A stretch of DNA of 64,000 nt from Bacteroides salyersiae WAL 10018 = DSM 18765 = JCM 12988 (GTDB lineage Bacteria > Bacteroidota > Bacteroidia > Bacteroidales > Bacteroidaceae). The stretch is from NCBI RefSeq assembly GCF_000381365.1, contig NZ_KB905466.1, forward strand, positions 804,693 through 868,692, read 5' to 3'. The notes beneath the pieces were generated by a model, which saw only the letters and a list, made by a program, of their open reading frames with translations, ran no database searches and was not told the origin of the DNA. The stretch's first letter is position 1. Each line of letters begins with the position of its first letter. The translations under genes and the position numbers were made by a program. Positions 8,416 to 17,459 of the stretch are shown here, piece by piece.

Positions 8416-9555
8416 ATGAAAAAGAAATCGACCATTTCAATTCTTACATTACTATGCCTTTTTGTTCTGACAGGCTGCGTATCTAATAAAAAAACTTCTT
8501 TAGAAGCATTCAAACAGGATGTATATACGCCTGAATATGCCACCGGATTCAAGATACTGGGTGCAGATAACAGTGCCAGTACTCTGATACAAATCTCTAA
8601 TCCGTGGCAAGGTGCCAAGAATGTAGAAATGTCCTATTTCATTTCGCGCAATGGCGAACAGGCCCCAACCGGATTTACCGGCCCGGTGATTCGTGCCGGC
8701 GCCAAACGTATTGTGTGTATGTCTTCTTCCTACATTGCCATGCTCGATGCCATAGAACAGACAGACCGGATTGTGGGAGTATCAGGCATCGACTATGTAT
8801 CGAATCCCTATGTCCTTGCACATAAAGAATCGATCAGGGATATGGGTGCTGAAATGAATTACGAACTATTAATCGGACTGAAACCGGACGTCGTTTTGCT
8901 TTACGGCATCGGAGATGCCCAAACTTCGGTAACGGACAAAATGAGGGAACTTTCGATTCCTTACATGTATGTAGGAGAATATCTGGAAGAATCGCCACTG
9001 GGCAAAGCCGAATGGTTAATCGCACTATCCGAACTCACAGACAGCCGGGAAAAAGGGATCGAAGTATTCCGTGAAATTCCGAGACGCTATCAAGCGCTGA
9101 AAACTCTCACAGAGTCTGTTGAACAACGTCCTACGGTCATGTTCAATACCCCGTGGAACGACAGTTGGGTAATGCCTTCAACTCAAAGTTATATGGCGCA
9201 ATTGGTTGCCGATGCAGGAGCAGACTACATTTATAAAGAGAATGTTTCTAACAGCTCGACACCTATCGGACTGGAAACAGCCTACGAACTGATACAGAAA
9301 GCAGACTACTGGATCAACGTCGGTGTTGCCTCCACGCTGGATGAACTGAAAGCGGTCAACCCTAAATTCGCAGATGCAAAAGCCGTACGTGAAAAAACAG
9401 TCTATAACAACAATCTGCGACTGACTCCCACAGGAGGAAACGATTATTGGGAATCGGCTGTCGTACGTCCCGATGTAGTTTTACGCGATCTGATCCATAT
9501 CTTCCATCCCGAACTTGTAACCGATTCACTCTATTACTACCGACACCTGGAATGA
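8416..9555 (+). CDS. Substrate-binding lipoprotein of an iron/cobalamin-type ABC importer
   Basis: 379 residues from the ATG at 8416. A longer start at 8398 would put six residues in front of the signal peptide and is less likely. The signal KKKSTISILTLLCLFVLTGC ends in a lipobox, so the protein is anchored by its Cys on the periplasmic side of a membrane. After an N-terminal extension of about 70 residues comes a class III (BtuF/FhuD-like) binding fold: RIVCMSSSYIAMLDAIEQ, IVGVSGIDY, LIGLKPDVVLLYG. The permease gene overlaps its stop by four bases (ATGA). The ligand is probably an iron chelate, haem or corrinoid. The absence of a visible cobalamin riboswitch argues mildly against B12, but the sequence does not settle this. 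Confidence 0.88.
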   Translation: MKKKSTISILTLLCLFVLTGCVSNKKTSLEAFKQDVYTPEYATGFKILGADNSASTLIQISNPWQGAKNVEMSYFISRNGEQAPTGFTGPVIRAGAKRIVCMSSSYIAMLDAIEQTDRIVGVSGIDYVSNPYVLAHKESIRDMGAEMNYELLIGLKPDVVLLYGIGDAQTSVTDKMRELSIPYMYVGEYLEESPLGKAEWLIALSELTDSREKGIEVFREIPRRYQALKTLTESVEQRPTVMFNTPWNDSWVMPSTQSYMAQLVADAGADYIYKENVSNSSTPIGLETAYELIQKADYWINVGVASTLDELKAVNPKFADAKAVREKTVYNNNLRLTPTGGNDYWESAVVRPDVVLRDLIHIFHPELVTDSLYYYRHLE

Positions 9556-10568
9556 GACAAACCCGTAAACGCAATGTTCTTTTATTTACCACATTAGGAA
9601 TTGTTGCCGTACTGTTACTACTGACAGATATGGCAACAGGAGATGCTTATATTCCTATCTCTAAAATAGGGGCGGTACTGACCGGAGGTGAATGCGATGA
9701 AATGACACGCAACATTCTCCTCTCTATCCGGTTTATACGGGTAGTAGTGGCGGCACTGATAGGTATTTCCCTATCCGTTAGCGGTTTGCAGATGCAGACC
9801 GTTTTCCAGAACCCACTGGCCGATCCCTATCTGTTAGGAGTCAGTTCCGGGGCAGGATTGGGAGTAGCCCTGTTCATATTAGGAGCTCCATTATTGGGAT
9901 GGTCGGAATTTCCATTACTTCAATCGATGGGAATCGTAGGCTCCGGATGGATAGGAACTGCCGTTATCTTACTGGGAGTGGCCATCATCAGTCGGAAAGT
10001 AAAAAACATTCTCGGTGTCCTCATTATGGGAGTAATGATCGGCTATGTAGCAGGTGCCATTATTCAGATTCTGCAATATCTGAGTTCCGCCGAACAACTC
10101 AAGATGTTCACATTGTGGTCGATGGGATCACTCAGCCATATCACAACGACTCAGTTAGGAATCATGATCCCTATCGTATGTATCGGTCTGCTGATTTCCA
10201 TCTCCTGCATCAAATCACTGAACTTATTATTGCTCGGAGAGAATTATGCGCGTACAATGGGAATGAATATCAAACGTTCGCGTACCCTTATCTTTGTATC
10301 CACCGCACTACTGACAGGAACCGTCACCGCTTTTTGCGGACCGGTAGGTTTCATCGGGCTGGCAGTGCCACACATCACCCGATTGATATTCAATAATGCC
10401 GATCACCGGATACTCATTCCCGGCACAATGTTAACAGGATTAATCGGTATGTTGCTTTGCGATATTATTGCTAAAAAATTTCTATTACCGGTCAATTGTA
10501 TCACCGCTTTATTGGGAGTTCCGGTTATTTTATGGGTAATCGCTAAAAATCTGCGTATAATCAAATGA
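9552..10568 (+). CDS. FecCD-family permease of the ABC importer
   Basis: 338 residues using the ATG at 9552, which overlaps the stop of the binding-protein gene as ATGA. The longer upstream start at 9447 would run inside that gene. About ten membrane helices are visible. Family motifs include IRFIRVVVAALIG, SVSGLQMQTVFQNPLADPYL, LGVSSGAGLGVALF and, near the C-terminus, FCGPVGFIGLAVPHITR, which forms the coupling region with the ATPase. It is the inner-membrane channel of a BtuC/FecCD/FhuB-type importer working as a homodimer. The ATPase gene overlaps its stop, again by ATGA, so translation of the three genes is coupled. Confidence 0.94.
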   Translation: MRQTRKRNVLLFTTLGIVAVLLLLTDMATGDAYIPISKIGAVLTGGECDEMTRNILLSIRFIRVVVAALIGISLSVSGLQMQTVFQNPLADPYLLGVSSGAGLGVALFILGAPLLGWSEFPLLQSMGIVGSGWIGTAVILLGVAIISRKVKNILGVLIMGVMIGYVAGAIIQILQYLSSAEQLKMFTLWSMGSLSHITTTQLGIMIPIVCIGLLISISCIKSLNLLLLGENYARTMGMNIKRSRTLIFVSTALLTGTVTAFCGPVGFIGLAVPHITRLIFNNADHRILIPGTMLTGLIGMLLCDIIAKKFLLPVNCITALLGVPVILWVIAKNLRIIK

Positions 10569-11320
10569 TTCAACTCAAAGAATTGACATTAGGATACGGG
10601 CAACGAATCTTGTTGGATAAAGTTTCTGCCCGGATAACAGGGGGGCAACTCGTTGCGCTGTTAGGACGTAACGGAACAGGAAAAAGTACCCTGCTCCGTG
10701 CTATAATGGGACTGGAAAAACCGCAAACCGGAGAAATCGTGCTACAAGGAAAGAATATCGCTTCACTGAAACCGGAAAAGCTGGCCCGGAATATCAGCTT
10801 TGTAACAACTGATAAAGTACGCATCGCCAATCTGCGTTGCGAAGATGTCGTTGCATTGGGACGCGCTCCCTACACCAACTGGATCGGGCAATTACAACCG
10901 GCAGACCAGGAGCGCGTAGACAAAGCCATGCAACTGGTAGGCATGTCCGGATATGCCGATAAAACAATGGATAAGATGTCCGATGGTGAATGCCAGCGTA
11001 TCATGATCGCACGTGCGTTGGCACAGGACACTCCTGTCGTCCTCCTTGATGAACCGACTGCTTTTTTGGATCTGCCCAACCGCTACGAACTTTGCCTGTT
11101 GCTTAAAAAGTTGGCACAAGAAGAGGGAAAATGTATTCTCTTCTCCACGCACGACTTGGACATTGCTCTGTCTCTCTGCGACTTTATCATGCTGATAGAT
11201 AATCCGCAACTATATAGCCTGCCTACCCCGGAAATGGTGACCAGCGGGCATATAGAAAGGCTTTTCCGAAACAAATCCGTCACATTCGATGCACGGGAGA
11301 TGAGAGTCCGAATCAAATAA
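10565..11320 (+). CDS. ATP-binding subunit of the iron/cobalamin-type ABC importer
   Basis: 251 residues with all nucleotide-binding motifs: Walker A GRNGTGKST, a signature MSDGECQR (an S-D-G-E variant of LSGGQ), Walker B VVLLDEPT, and the switch His in STHDLD. It powers the FecCD permease in the inner membrane. Its start overlaps the permease stop (ATGA), placing it last in a three-gene operon. No hairpin terminator was found in the 150 bases after it. Confidence 0.95.
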   Translation: MIQLKELTLGYGQRILLDKVSARITGGQLVALLGRNGTGKSTLLRAIMGLEKPQTGEIVLQGKNIASLKPEKLARNISFVTTDKVRIANLRCEDVVALGRAPYTNWIGQLQPADQERVDKAMQLVGMSGYADKTMDKMSDGECQRIMIARALAQDTPVVLLDEPTAFLDLPNRYELCLLLKKLAQEEGKCILFSTHDLDIALSLCDFIMLIDNPQLYSLPTPEMVTSGHIERLFRNKSVTFDAREMRVRIK

Positions 11321-11434
11321 GTACAAGTAATCATACGGTAAATCATACTGAGACGAAGCTCACTTTCAGACCTCTTGGATATTTTCACTCCCGTTTATGG
11401 ACAATTTTATCCATCTTTTCTCACAAAGATGCAT

Positions 11435-11442
11435 TATCTTTG
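11435..11442 (+). promoter_or_regulatory. -7 box (TATCTTTG) before the GH3 gene
   Basis: TATCTTTG lies 32 bases before the GH3 ATG, with a T-rich tract (TTTTC) roughly 16-20 bases upstream in the -33 position. It matches the Bacteroides consensus. Confidence 0.6.
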
Positions 11443-11473
11443 ACACTCAGAACATAATTAATAAAAAGATACC

Positions 11474-14314
11474 ATGAAAAGACTAATCATCGCAACCCTT
11501 TTATTAGGAAGTATCTCGCCGCTACCGGCACAAAAATCAATGAAAATACCGGCCGTATACAAACCTGTGAAAACCGAAATGTATAAAAAAGGCTGGATCG
11601 ATTTTAATAAAAACGGAATAAAAGACATATACGAAGATCCGACTGCCCCGATAGATGCACGCATCGAGGACCTGCTCAGTCAGATGAATCTGAACGAAAA
11701 GACCTGCCAGATGGTGACTCTTTACGGATATAAGCGGGTATTGAAAGACGATCTGCCTACTCCCGAATGGAAGCAGATGTTGTGGAAAGACGGCATGGGT
11801 GCCATCGACGAACATCTGAATGGTTTTCAACAATGGGGGTTGCCGCCATCGGACAATGAATATGTATGGCCTGCTTCCCGTCACGCCTGGGCACTGAATG
11901 AAGTACAACGCTTTTTTGTAGAAGAAACCCGTCTGGGAATACCGGTGGATTTCACCAACGAAGGTATCCGGGGAGTGGAAAGCTACAAAGCAACCAATTT
12001 CCCGACACAACTCGGTTTGGGACATACCTGGAACCGTAAGTTGATTCATCAGATAGGACTCATCACCGGCCGTGAAGCCCGAATGTTAGGATATACCAAC
12101 GTATATGCTCCCATCTTGGATGTAGGGCGTGATCAGCGTTGGGGACGTTATGAAGAAGTATATGGTGAATCACCTTATCTTGTTGCCGAATTAGGCATCG
12201 AAATGGTTCGGGGCATGCAACACAACCATCAAGTTGCCGCTACGGGAAAACATTTCATCGCTTACAGCAACAACAAGGGTGCCCGTGAAGGGATGGCGCG
12301 TGTAGATCCGCAAATGTCACCTCGCGAAGTAGAAATGATTCATGTATATCCCTTCAAACGGGTGATACAGGAAGCCGGATTGTTAGGAGTGATGAGTTCG
12401 TACAACGACTATGACGGATTCCCGATACAAAACAGTTATTATTGGCTGACAACACGCCTGCGCGGTCAAATGGGCTTTCGCGGATATGTAGTTTCCGACA
12501 GTGATGCCGTAGAATATCTCTACACCAAACACGGCACAGCCAAAGATATGAAAGAAGCCGTGCGTCAAAGTGTGGAAGCCGGACTGAATGTACGCTGTAC
12601 TTTCCGCTCACCGGACTCTTATGTACTGCCACTACGCGAACTTGTACAGGAAGGCGGATTAAGCGAAGAAGTCATCAACGACCGTGTACGCGACATCCTG
12701 CGTGTGAAGTTCCTTGTCGGATTGTTCGACGCTCCTTATCAGACGGACTTGAAAGGAGCAGATGACGAAGTAGAAAAAGAAGAGAATGAAGCGGTAGCTT
12801 TACAGGCCTCCCGCGAATCGATTGTCTTGTTGAAAAATGAAAACAACACCCTTCCATTGGATATAACTTCTGTGAAGAAGATTGCAGTTTGCGGTCCGAA
12901 TGCAGCAGAGAAAGCATATGCACTGACCCATTACGGCCCATTGGCAGTAGAGGTTACTACGGTAGTAGACGGACTTCGCGAAAAGCTGAACGGAAAAGCG
13001 GAAGTGCTCTATACCAAAGGTTGTGATCTGGTAGATGCCCACTGGCCGGAGTCGGAAATCATCGATTATCCACTAAGCAAGGATGAACAGTCGGAAATTG
13101 ATAAAGCCGTGGCCCAAGCCCAAGAGGCAGATGTAGCCGTAGTAGTGCTGGGAGGAGGACAAAGAACTTGTGGAGAGAATAAATCGCGCAGCAGCCTCGA
13201 CCTTCCGGGACGCCAGTTGGATCTGCTGAAAGCAGTACAAGCCACAGGAAAACCAGTGATATTGGTACTCATCAACGGCCGGCCGTTGTCTGTAAACTGG
13301 GCGGATAAATTTGTACCGGCCATTCTGGAAGCCTGGTATCCGGGATCTAAGGGAGGAACGGCGATTGCCGATGTACTGTTCGGTGATTACAATCCGGGAG
13401 GTAAACTCACGGTGACTTTCCCAAAGAGTGTAGGACAAATACCGTTTAATTTCCCTCATAAACCTTCTTCACAAATCGACGGTGGAAAAAATCCGGGAAC
13501 CAAAGGAGATATGTCACGCGTCAACGGTGCTCTTTACCCTTTCGGATACGGTTTAAGCTATACCACATTCGAATATTCGGATATAAACATCTCTCCCAAA
13601 GTAATTACTCCCAATCAAAAGGTACAGGTACGCTGCAAAGTTACCAATACAGGCAAACGTGCAGGAGATGAAGTGGTTCAGCTTTATGTACGCGATCTTC
13701 TCAGCAGTGTCACAACATACGAAAAGAATCTCGAAGGCTTCGAACGCATTCATCTACAACCGGGTGAAACAAAAGAGGTATCCTTTACCCTCGACCGGAA
13801 AGCACTGGAACTTCTGAATGCGAAAAATGACTGGGTAGTAGAACCCGGAGATTTCAGTATCATGTTGGGAGCCTCCTCAGAAGATATCCGGCTAACCGGT
13901 ACATTGACCGTAAAAGAGCACGGAAGCATCGACATGGAAAAAGCAAAAACAGACAATCCCGTCAGTGCCAGCACCAATATGGAGATGACCGGCAATACGC
14001 TTGATCATAATTTATCCACCTCTTGGGAGGGAAATAAAGGAGATTATATTACCTTTGCCTTAGAGAACGGAGCCAAAGTGGACGGACTTTCCATCGCTTT
14101 CAGCCGTGAAAACGGACTCCCGGCAGAATTCGAAATTCAACTTTCGGGTGGTGGAGGACAGTTCCTCACTGTGTATTCCGGAACAGTCAATGAATACAAC
14201 AAACTGCTCCCGTTCCGCTTTAAAGGAACCACCGCCAGCGACCTGCGTATTGTATTGGGCAGTGACCGGGTAGGTATCTCCGAAGTGAAACTGGAACAAT
14301 TGAAAAAGAAATAA
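11474..14314 (+). CDS. Glycoside hydrolase family 3 protein (beta-glycosidase type) with C-terminal discoidin-like domain
   Basis: 946 residues with a signal peptide (MKRLIIATLLLGSISPLPAQ), so it is exported, probably periplasmic. The GH3 N-terminal barrel includes GKHFIAYSNNKGAREG and the nucleophile region GYVVSDSDAVEYL, where the Asp in VVSD (near residue 342) is the expected nucleophile. The GH3 C-terminal domain (IVLLKNENNTLPLD, AVVVLGGGQRTCGENKSRS) and a fibronectin-III-like domain (YGLSYTTFEYS, PGETKEVSF) follow. The last 120 residues (STSWEGNKGDYITFALENG) look like an F5/8 type C carbohydrate-binding module. GH3 enzymes release terminal beta-linked sugars. The exact substrate (beta-glucoside, xyloside or other) is not resolved. 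The lactonase gene starts two bases after the stop. Confidence 0.93.
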   Translation: MKRLIIATLLLGSISPLPAQKSMKIPAVYKPVKTEMYKKGWIDFNKNGIKDIYEDPTAPIDARIEDLLSQMNLNEKTCQMVTLYGYKRVLKDDLPTPEWKQMLWKDGMGAIDEHLNGFQQWGLPPSDNEYVWPASRHAWALNEVQRFFVEETRLGIPVDFTNEGIRGVESYKATNFPTQLGLGHTWNRKLIHQIGLITGREARMLGYTNVYAPILDVGRDQRWGRYEEVYGESPYLVAELGIEMVRGMQHNHQVAATGKHFIAYSNNKGAREGMARVDPQMSPREVEMIHVYPFKRVIQEAGLLGVMSSYNDYDGFPIQNSYYWLTTRLRGQMGFRGYVVSDSDAVEYLYTKHGTAKDMKEAVRQSVEAGLNVRCTFRSPDSYVLPLRELVQEGGLSEEVINDRVRDILRVKFLVGLFDAPYQTDLKGADDEVEKEENEAVALQASRESIVLLKNENNTLPLDITSVKKIAVCGPNAAEKAYALTHYGPLAVEVTTVVDGLREKLNGKAEVLYTKGCDLVDAHWPESEIIDYPLSKDEQSEIDKAVAQAQEADVAVVVLGGGQRTCGENKSRSSLDLPGRQLDLLKAVQATGKPVILVLINGRPLSVNWADKFVPAILEAWYPGSKGGTAIADVLFGDYNPGGKLTVTFPKSVGQIPFNFPHKPSSQIDGGKNPGTKGDMSRVNGALYPFGYGLSYTTFEYSDINISPKVITPNQKVQVRCKVTNTGKRAGDEVVQLYVRDLLSSVTTYEKNLEGFERIHLQPGETKEVSFTLDRKALELLNAKNDWVVEPGDFSIMLGASSEDIRLTGTLTVKEHGSIDMEKAKTDNPVSASTNMEMTGNTLDHNLSTSWEGNKGDYITFALENGAKVDGLSIAFSRENGLPAEFEIQLSGGGGQFLTVYSGTVNEYNKLLPFRFKGTTASDLRIVLGSDRVGISEVKLEQLKKK

Positions 14315-14316
14315 TT

Positions 14317-15441
14317 ATGTTCAGTAAATTGATTATGGGAGTGTGTGCCGTCAGTATGCTGTCATCAGCCTGCACCACCCGGAATGCTTCACAGCAACGG
14401 GCAGAAAATGAATTGACTATGCTTGTGGGGACTTATACTTCGGGCAATAGCAAGGGAATCTATACTTTCCGTTTCAACCAGGAGACAGGGAGTGTGTCTC
14501 CACTCAGTGAAATAGAAGTGTCCAATCCGTCTTATCTTACCTTATCGGCAGATAACCGTTTCGTTTATGCTGTCAGCGAACAGAACGACAGTACGGCAGC
14601 CGTCCATGCTTTTTCCTTCAATAAGAAGAACGGGACGCTCCAACTGCTGAACAGTCAAAAAACAAGAAGCGAGGATCCCTGTTATGTATCTACGGATGGC
14701 CGAAAAGTACTGACCGCCAATTATAGTGGCGGTACCATGTCCGTTTTTCCTATCCGGTATGACGGTTCTCTCGATCCTTCTGACACGTTGTTCCAAGGAT
14801 CGGCCTCGGGACCGGATACCGACCGGCAAGGCACACCGCATATTCATTGCGCCATCTTCTCACCGGATAGTAACTATATTTTCGCTACAGATTTCAGTGC
14901 AGACCGTATCCTACGATATGCAGTACACTCCAAAGAGGAACTTCCACGCCCCCTATCCGAAGCTGTCGACATACAGCCCGGTTCGGGCCCCAGACATCTG
15001 ATATTCAGCAAAAACGGGAAATACGCCTATCTAATCAATGAACTATCGGGCAAGGTAATTGCTTTTGCATATGCCGATGGAAGATTGAATGAAATCCAAA
15101 CCATCACAGCCGATACCATTCAAGCCCAGGGCAGTGCAGACATTCATCTGAGCCCGGATGGTAAATATCTATATGTCAGCAACCGATTGAAAGAAGACGG
15201 TATCGCCATCTTTGAAGTCAATCCGGAAAAAGGGACATTAGCAAAAGTAGGTTATCAGCTAACGGGAAGTCATCCACGCAATTTTAATATCACTCCGAAT
15301 GGGAAATACCTGTTGGTAGCTTGTCGGGACAGTAATGCCATACAGATATTCGAACGGGACATCGTAAGCGGTTTGCTGAAGAAGACGGGAGAAGAAATAA
15401 AAATGGACAAGCCGGTATGTATTCAGTTTGCTGGAGAATAG
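14317..15441 (+). CDS. Lactonase-fold (6-phosphogluconolactonase-like, seven-bladed propeller) lipoprotein
   Basis: 374 residues. A hydrophobic N-terminus ends in the lipobox-like LSSAC (Cys19), so it is likely a lipoprotein, unlike the cytosolic Pgl/YbhE. Repeats typical of the lactonase family run through the protein: LVGTYTSGNSKGIYTFRF, NPSYLTLSADNRFVYAV, GPRHLIFSKNGKYAYLINE, ADIHLSPDGKYLYVSNR, HPRNFNITPNGKYLLVACR. It lies two bases after the GH3 gene, so the two are co-transcribed. A periplasmic sugar-lactone hydrolase acting with the glycosidase is a reasonable inference. A true 6-phosphogluconolactonase is unlikely because of the lipid anchor. Confidence 0.88.
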   Translation: MFSKLIMGVCAVSMLSSACTTRNASQQRAENELTMLVGTYTSGNSKGIYTFRFNQETGSVSPLSEIEVSNPSYLTLSADNRFVYAVSEQNDSTAAVHAFSFNKKNGTLQLLNSQKTRSEDPCYVSTDGRKVLTANYSGGTMSVFPIRYDGSLDPSDTLFQGSASGPDTDRQGTPHIHCAIFSPDSNYIFATDFSADRILRYAVHSKEELPRPLSEAVDIQPGSGPRHLIFSKNGKYAYLINELSGKVIAFAYADGRLNEIQTITADTIQAQGSADIHLSPDGKYLYVSNRLKEDGIAIFEVNPEKGTLAKVGYQLTGSHPRNFNITPNGKYLLVACRDSNAIQIFERDIVSGLLKKTGEEIKMDKPVCIQFAGE

Positions 15442-15480
15442 TAAAGAATGAATAGTTTTCTGTAAAATAGGATAAAACAG

Positions 15481-15511
15481 TTGTCAATACAGACTAAAAA
15501 GCTTATATTTG
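15481..15511 (+). promoter_or_regulatory. Promoter of the small gene / zeta-toxin pair
   Basis: TTG at 15481-15483 and TATATTTG at 15504-15511 are separated by 20 bases, close to the Bacteroides -33/-7 arrangement. The ATG at 15546 is 34 bases downstream. The insertion sequence lies beyond the small gene, so this promoter is intact. Confidence 0.6.
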
Positions 15512-15545
15512 AAAAAACTCTTAAATCAACAAAAAAATAAAAGGT

Positions 15546-15779
15546 ATGAATAATAAAAAGATTGGAAAAGAGACAGATGAGGAAGTTCTGATACAAACTG
15601 CTTTATCAAAATATGGCAGAAGAGCTTATGATACCTCTATTGCTGAAGGGCATTGTGTTTCTGTCCTTCGCGGAAACAGCATCCTTTGGGTAGATTCAAG
15701 TGGGATCAGAAAAAAAATAGCGACCGTTAAGCAAGCTAAGACTAAAATTACCCAACGGAAATTCAGTTTAAAAAAATAA
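15546..15779 (+). CDS. Small protein of unknown family, candidate antitoxin of the adjacent zeta-like toxin
   Basis: 77 residues, very basic toward the C-terminus (KQAKTKITQRKFSLKK), with no signal peptide or membrane segment. I do not recognise the family. The start of the interrupted zeta-toxin-like gene (ATG at 15781) is one base after its stop, the tight spacing of toxin-antitoxin pairs, and COG4185-type zeta-like kinases are often preceded by such a small gene. A role as antitoxin is inferred from position only. It keeps its own promoter and is not damaged by the insertion sequence, so it is now an orphan. Confidence 0.7.
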   Translation: MNNKKIGKETDEEVLIQTALSKYGRRAYDTSIAEGHCVSVLRGNSILWVDSSGIRKKIATVKQAKTKITQRKFSLKK

Positions 15780-15790
15780 AATGAAAAGGT

Positions 15791-15796
15791 TAAGAA
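15791..15796 (+). repeat. Target-site duplication TAAGAA, left copy
   Basis: TAAGAA immediately precedes the left end (GGGACATTCAG) of the insertion sequence and is repeated at 17476-17481. Collapsing the two restores the toxin reading frame. Confidence 0.9.
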
Positions 15797-15812
15797 GGGA
15801 CATTCAGTAAAT
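15797..15812 (+). repeat. Left terminal inverted repeat of the insertion sequence
   Basis: GGGACATTCAGTAAAT. It matches the reversed right end at 14 of 16 positions, including the identical core ATTCAGTAAAT. Confidence 0.88.
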
Positions 15813-15828
15813 GTCTTTAAAAAGACAC

Positions 15829-15874
15829 TGGCATATGAAGATGACTTATTACTATCATCTCATATGCCATTTTT
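15829..15874 (+). terminator. Hairpin at the left end of the insertion sequence
   Basis: TGGCATATGAAGATGA pairs with TCATCTCATATGCCA and is followed by TTTTT on the plus strand. It would stop transcription entering from the promoter at 15481 and insulate the transposase gene. Confidence 0.75.
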
Positions 15875-15974
15875 ATTATATATTTTCTCTCCCTGACCTA
15901 AAATTTTATCCGTTTGGGCATGATGTTCTGGAAGAAGCCTGACAGCTTCTTCTAATAGTTTCTTTATACTCATG

Positions 15975-17333
15975 CTATGCGGCTTTCTTCTGTCTGTTTT
16001 TGGTTTTATCAATCATCAATATGGCGTTTGCTGTATGTATTCCAAAGAAAATCCACAGGATTTCCGTTTTCCTGTTCCGTGCTTTGACTTTCGATAGCGA
16101 GTAATGCTGTTTTTGCGTACCGAAACTGCCTTCAAGCCTGGTGGCTCTTTCCCTGGAGAGTTCACTCCTGAGAACCTTCCTCACCGCCTCGTCCTTTGCT
16201 GCTCTTCCCTTGCGTACAAAGGAGGTTGATATCCCATATCTTGTACAGAACTTCCTGTTGGCATTATTGGCATATATAGAATCGGCGGCCACACACCTTA
16301 CCCTTACATTCATCAACTTCTGATGCATACGGATACAATCCTTCAGACGTATTCCTTCATTGAATGCCTTGAAAGAGACGTGCTCGATGAACGAGATCCC
16401 GTCTATCTGTATGTTATTAACCTTTGCACCGAACTCGACAGATTTTGTCTCCTTACCCCTTACGATAGGGTGTACGTAATGACGGTCAATACTGACAATA
16501 CGGTCACTGACCTTCTGACCTTCAAAGAGTTTCTTTTCCTGTACAAGAACCTTTCTGATTATGGAAAGCCGTTTCTGATAATCCTGTGTGTATCTGAGTG
16601 AAGATCCGTGTTCCCTGTGAATGTCATCCCGTTGTATGATGAGTTTTTCCAGAAGGCTGATCATGCGACGTTTCAGCATCCTTGTCCTCGAAGCCTTTCT
16701 CTTTCTTTTCTTGCAATAGGATAGATAGGATGCTGCAATATCTGTGTATTTGTTACGGGGACGTCTTATGCCGAGTTTCCCACAATGCATGCAGATATGT
16801 CGGTAGAGCCATTCGATGCTTTCCCAAAGGAGCTTCATGTCCGTAGGGAAACGCATATGACTTTCATAGCATGTAGCATCGGTCATACATACGTGAAGGT
16901 TCTCAAGATAAGGTTTCCAGTGTGAGGCAAGAATCTTCTGAAGGGAATCGATGTCAAGACGGGATGCAACCTCATTACGGATCGCACTGATTATCTTGTA
17001 GTTGGTCATAGGGCAGGACGGGTCTATCATGATACCGCAAAACAGCTGATAATGTATGTTTCCGTTAAGATGTTCTACCAGCAGCCGGTCAGAGAAGCCC
17101 GTGTAAGCCTTCAGTACCATAAGAGCTATCTTCGAGGAAGGACTGAAACAGTTCCTGCGACCCAAGCGGGATTGTGAAAGGCCGATCTCTTTGGCTATCC
17201 TCTCGAACGGAAACACGGAATAAAGGCTGCCAAGTTCACTCGCATGAAAACTCTTACGGTATTTTTCCAGAATATCGAATTCTGTAAAACCCAAAGTAGG
17301 GTGAATTTCTGAAATATTTTGTATCTTCGCCAT
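15975..17333 (-). CDS. DDE transposase of the insertion sequence (IS1182/IS5-like)
   Basis: 452 residues. The N-terminal region SPSSKIALMVLKAYTGFSDRLLVEHLNGNIHYQLFCG resembles the DUF772-type start of IS5/IS1182-like transposases (quoted here in two parts: SPSSKIALMVLKAYTG and FSDRLLVEHLNG). The likely catalytic triad is Asp in CMTDATCYESH, Asp in CVAADSIYANNANRKF and Glu in TRLEGSFGTQKQHYSL. The segment VEFGAKVNNIQIDG matches the family region between the two Asp residues. A basic stretch (KKRKRKASRTRMLKRR) may contact DNA. The gene is full length with no stops, and both element ends are intact, so it could still be active. Family assignment within the DDE group is tentative. Confidence 0.9.
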   Translation of the reverse strand: MAKIQNISEIHPTLGFTEFDILEKYRKSFHASELGSLYSVFPFERIAKEIGLSQSRLGRRNCFSPSSKIALMVLKAYTGFSDRLLVEHLNGNIHYQLFCGIMIDPSCPMTNYKIISAIRNEVASRLDIDSLQKILASHWKPYLENLHVCMTDATCYESHMRFPTDMKLLWESIEWLYRHICMHCGKLGIRRPRNKYTDIAASYLSYCKKRKRKASRTRMLKRRMISLLEKLIIQRDDIHREHGSSLRYTQDYQKRLSIIRKVLVQEKKLFEGQKVSDRIVSIDRHYVHPIVRGKETKSVEFGAKVNNIQIDGISFIEHVSFKAFNEGIRLKDCIRMHQKLMNVRVRCVAADSIYANNANRKFCTRYGISTSFVRKGRAAKDEAVRKVLRSELSRERATRLEGSFGTQKQHYSLSKVKARNRKTEILWIFFGIHTANAILMIDKTKNRQKKAA

Positions 17334-17400
17334 ATCTTTGTGTGGAGATTTCCCCCGTTTTGGTCGTCAAACCCTATTTTAGGGGGAATATCTAAAGATA

Positions 17401-17447
17401 CAAAAAAGCCAACTAATTCGCAATACTATAAGTATGAATTAGTTGGC
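17401..17447 (-). terminator. Hairpin at the right end of the insertion sequence
   Basis: GCCAACTAATTC pairs perfectly with GAATTAGTTGGC over 12 bp, with a further ATACT/AGTAT pairing in the loop. On the minus strand a run of six T residues follows. It faces transcription entering the element from the right. Confidence 0.75.
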
Positions 17448-17459
17448 TAATTTTATAGG

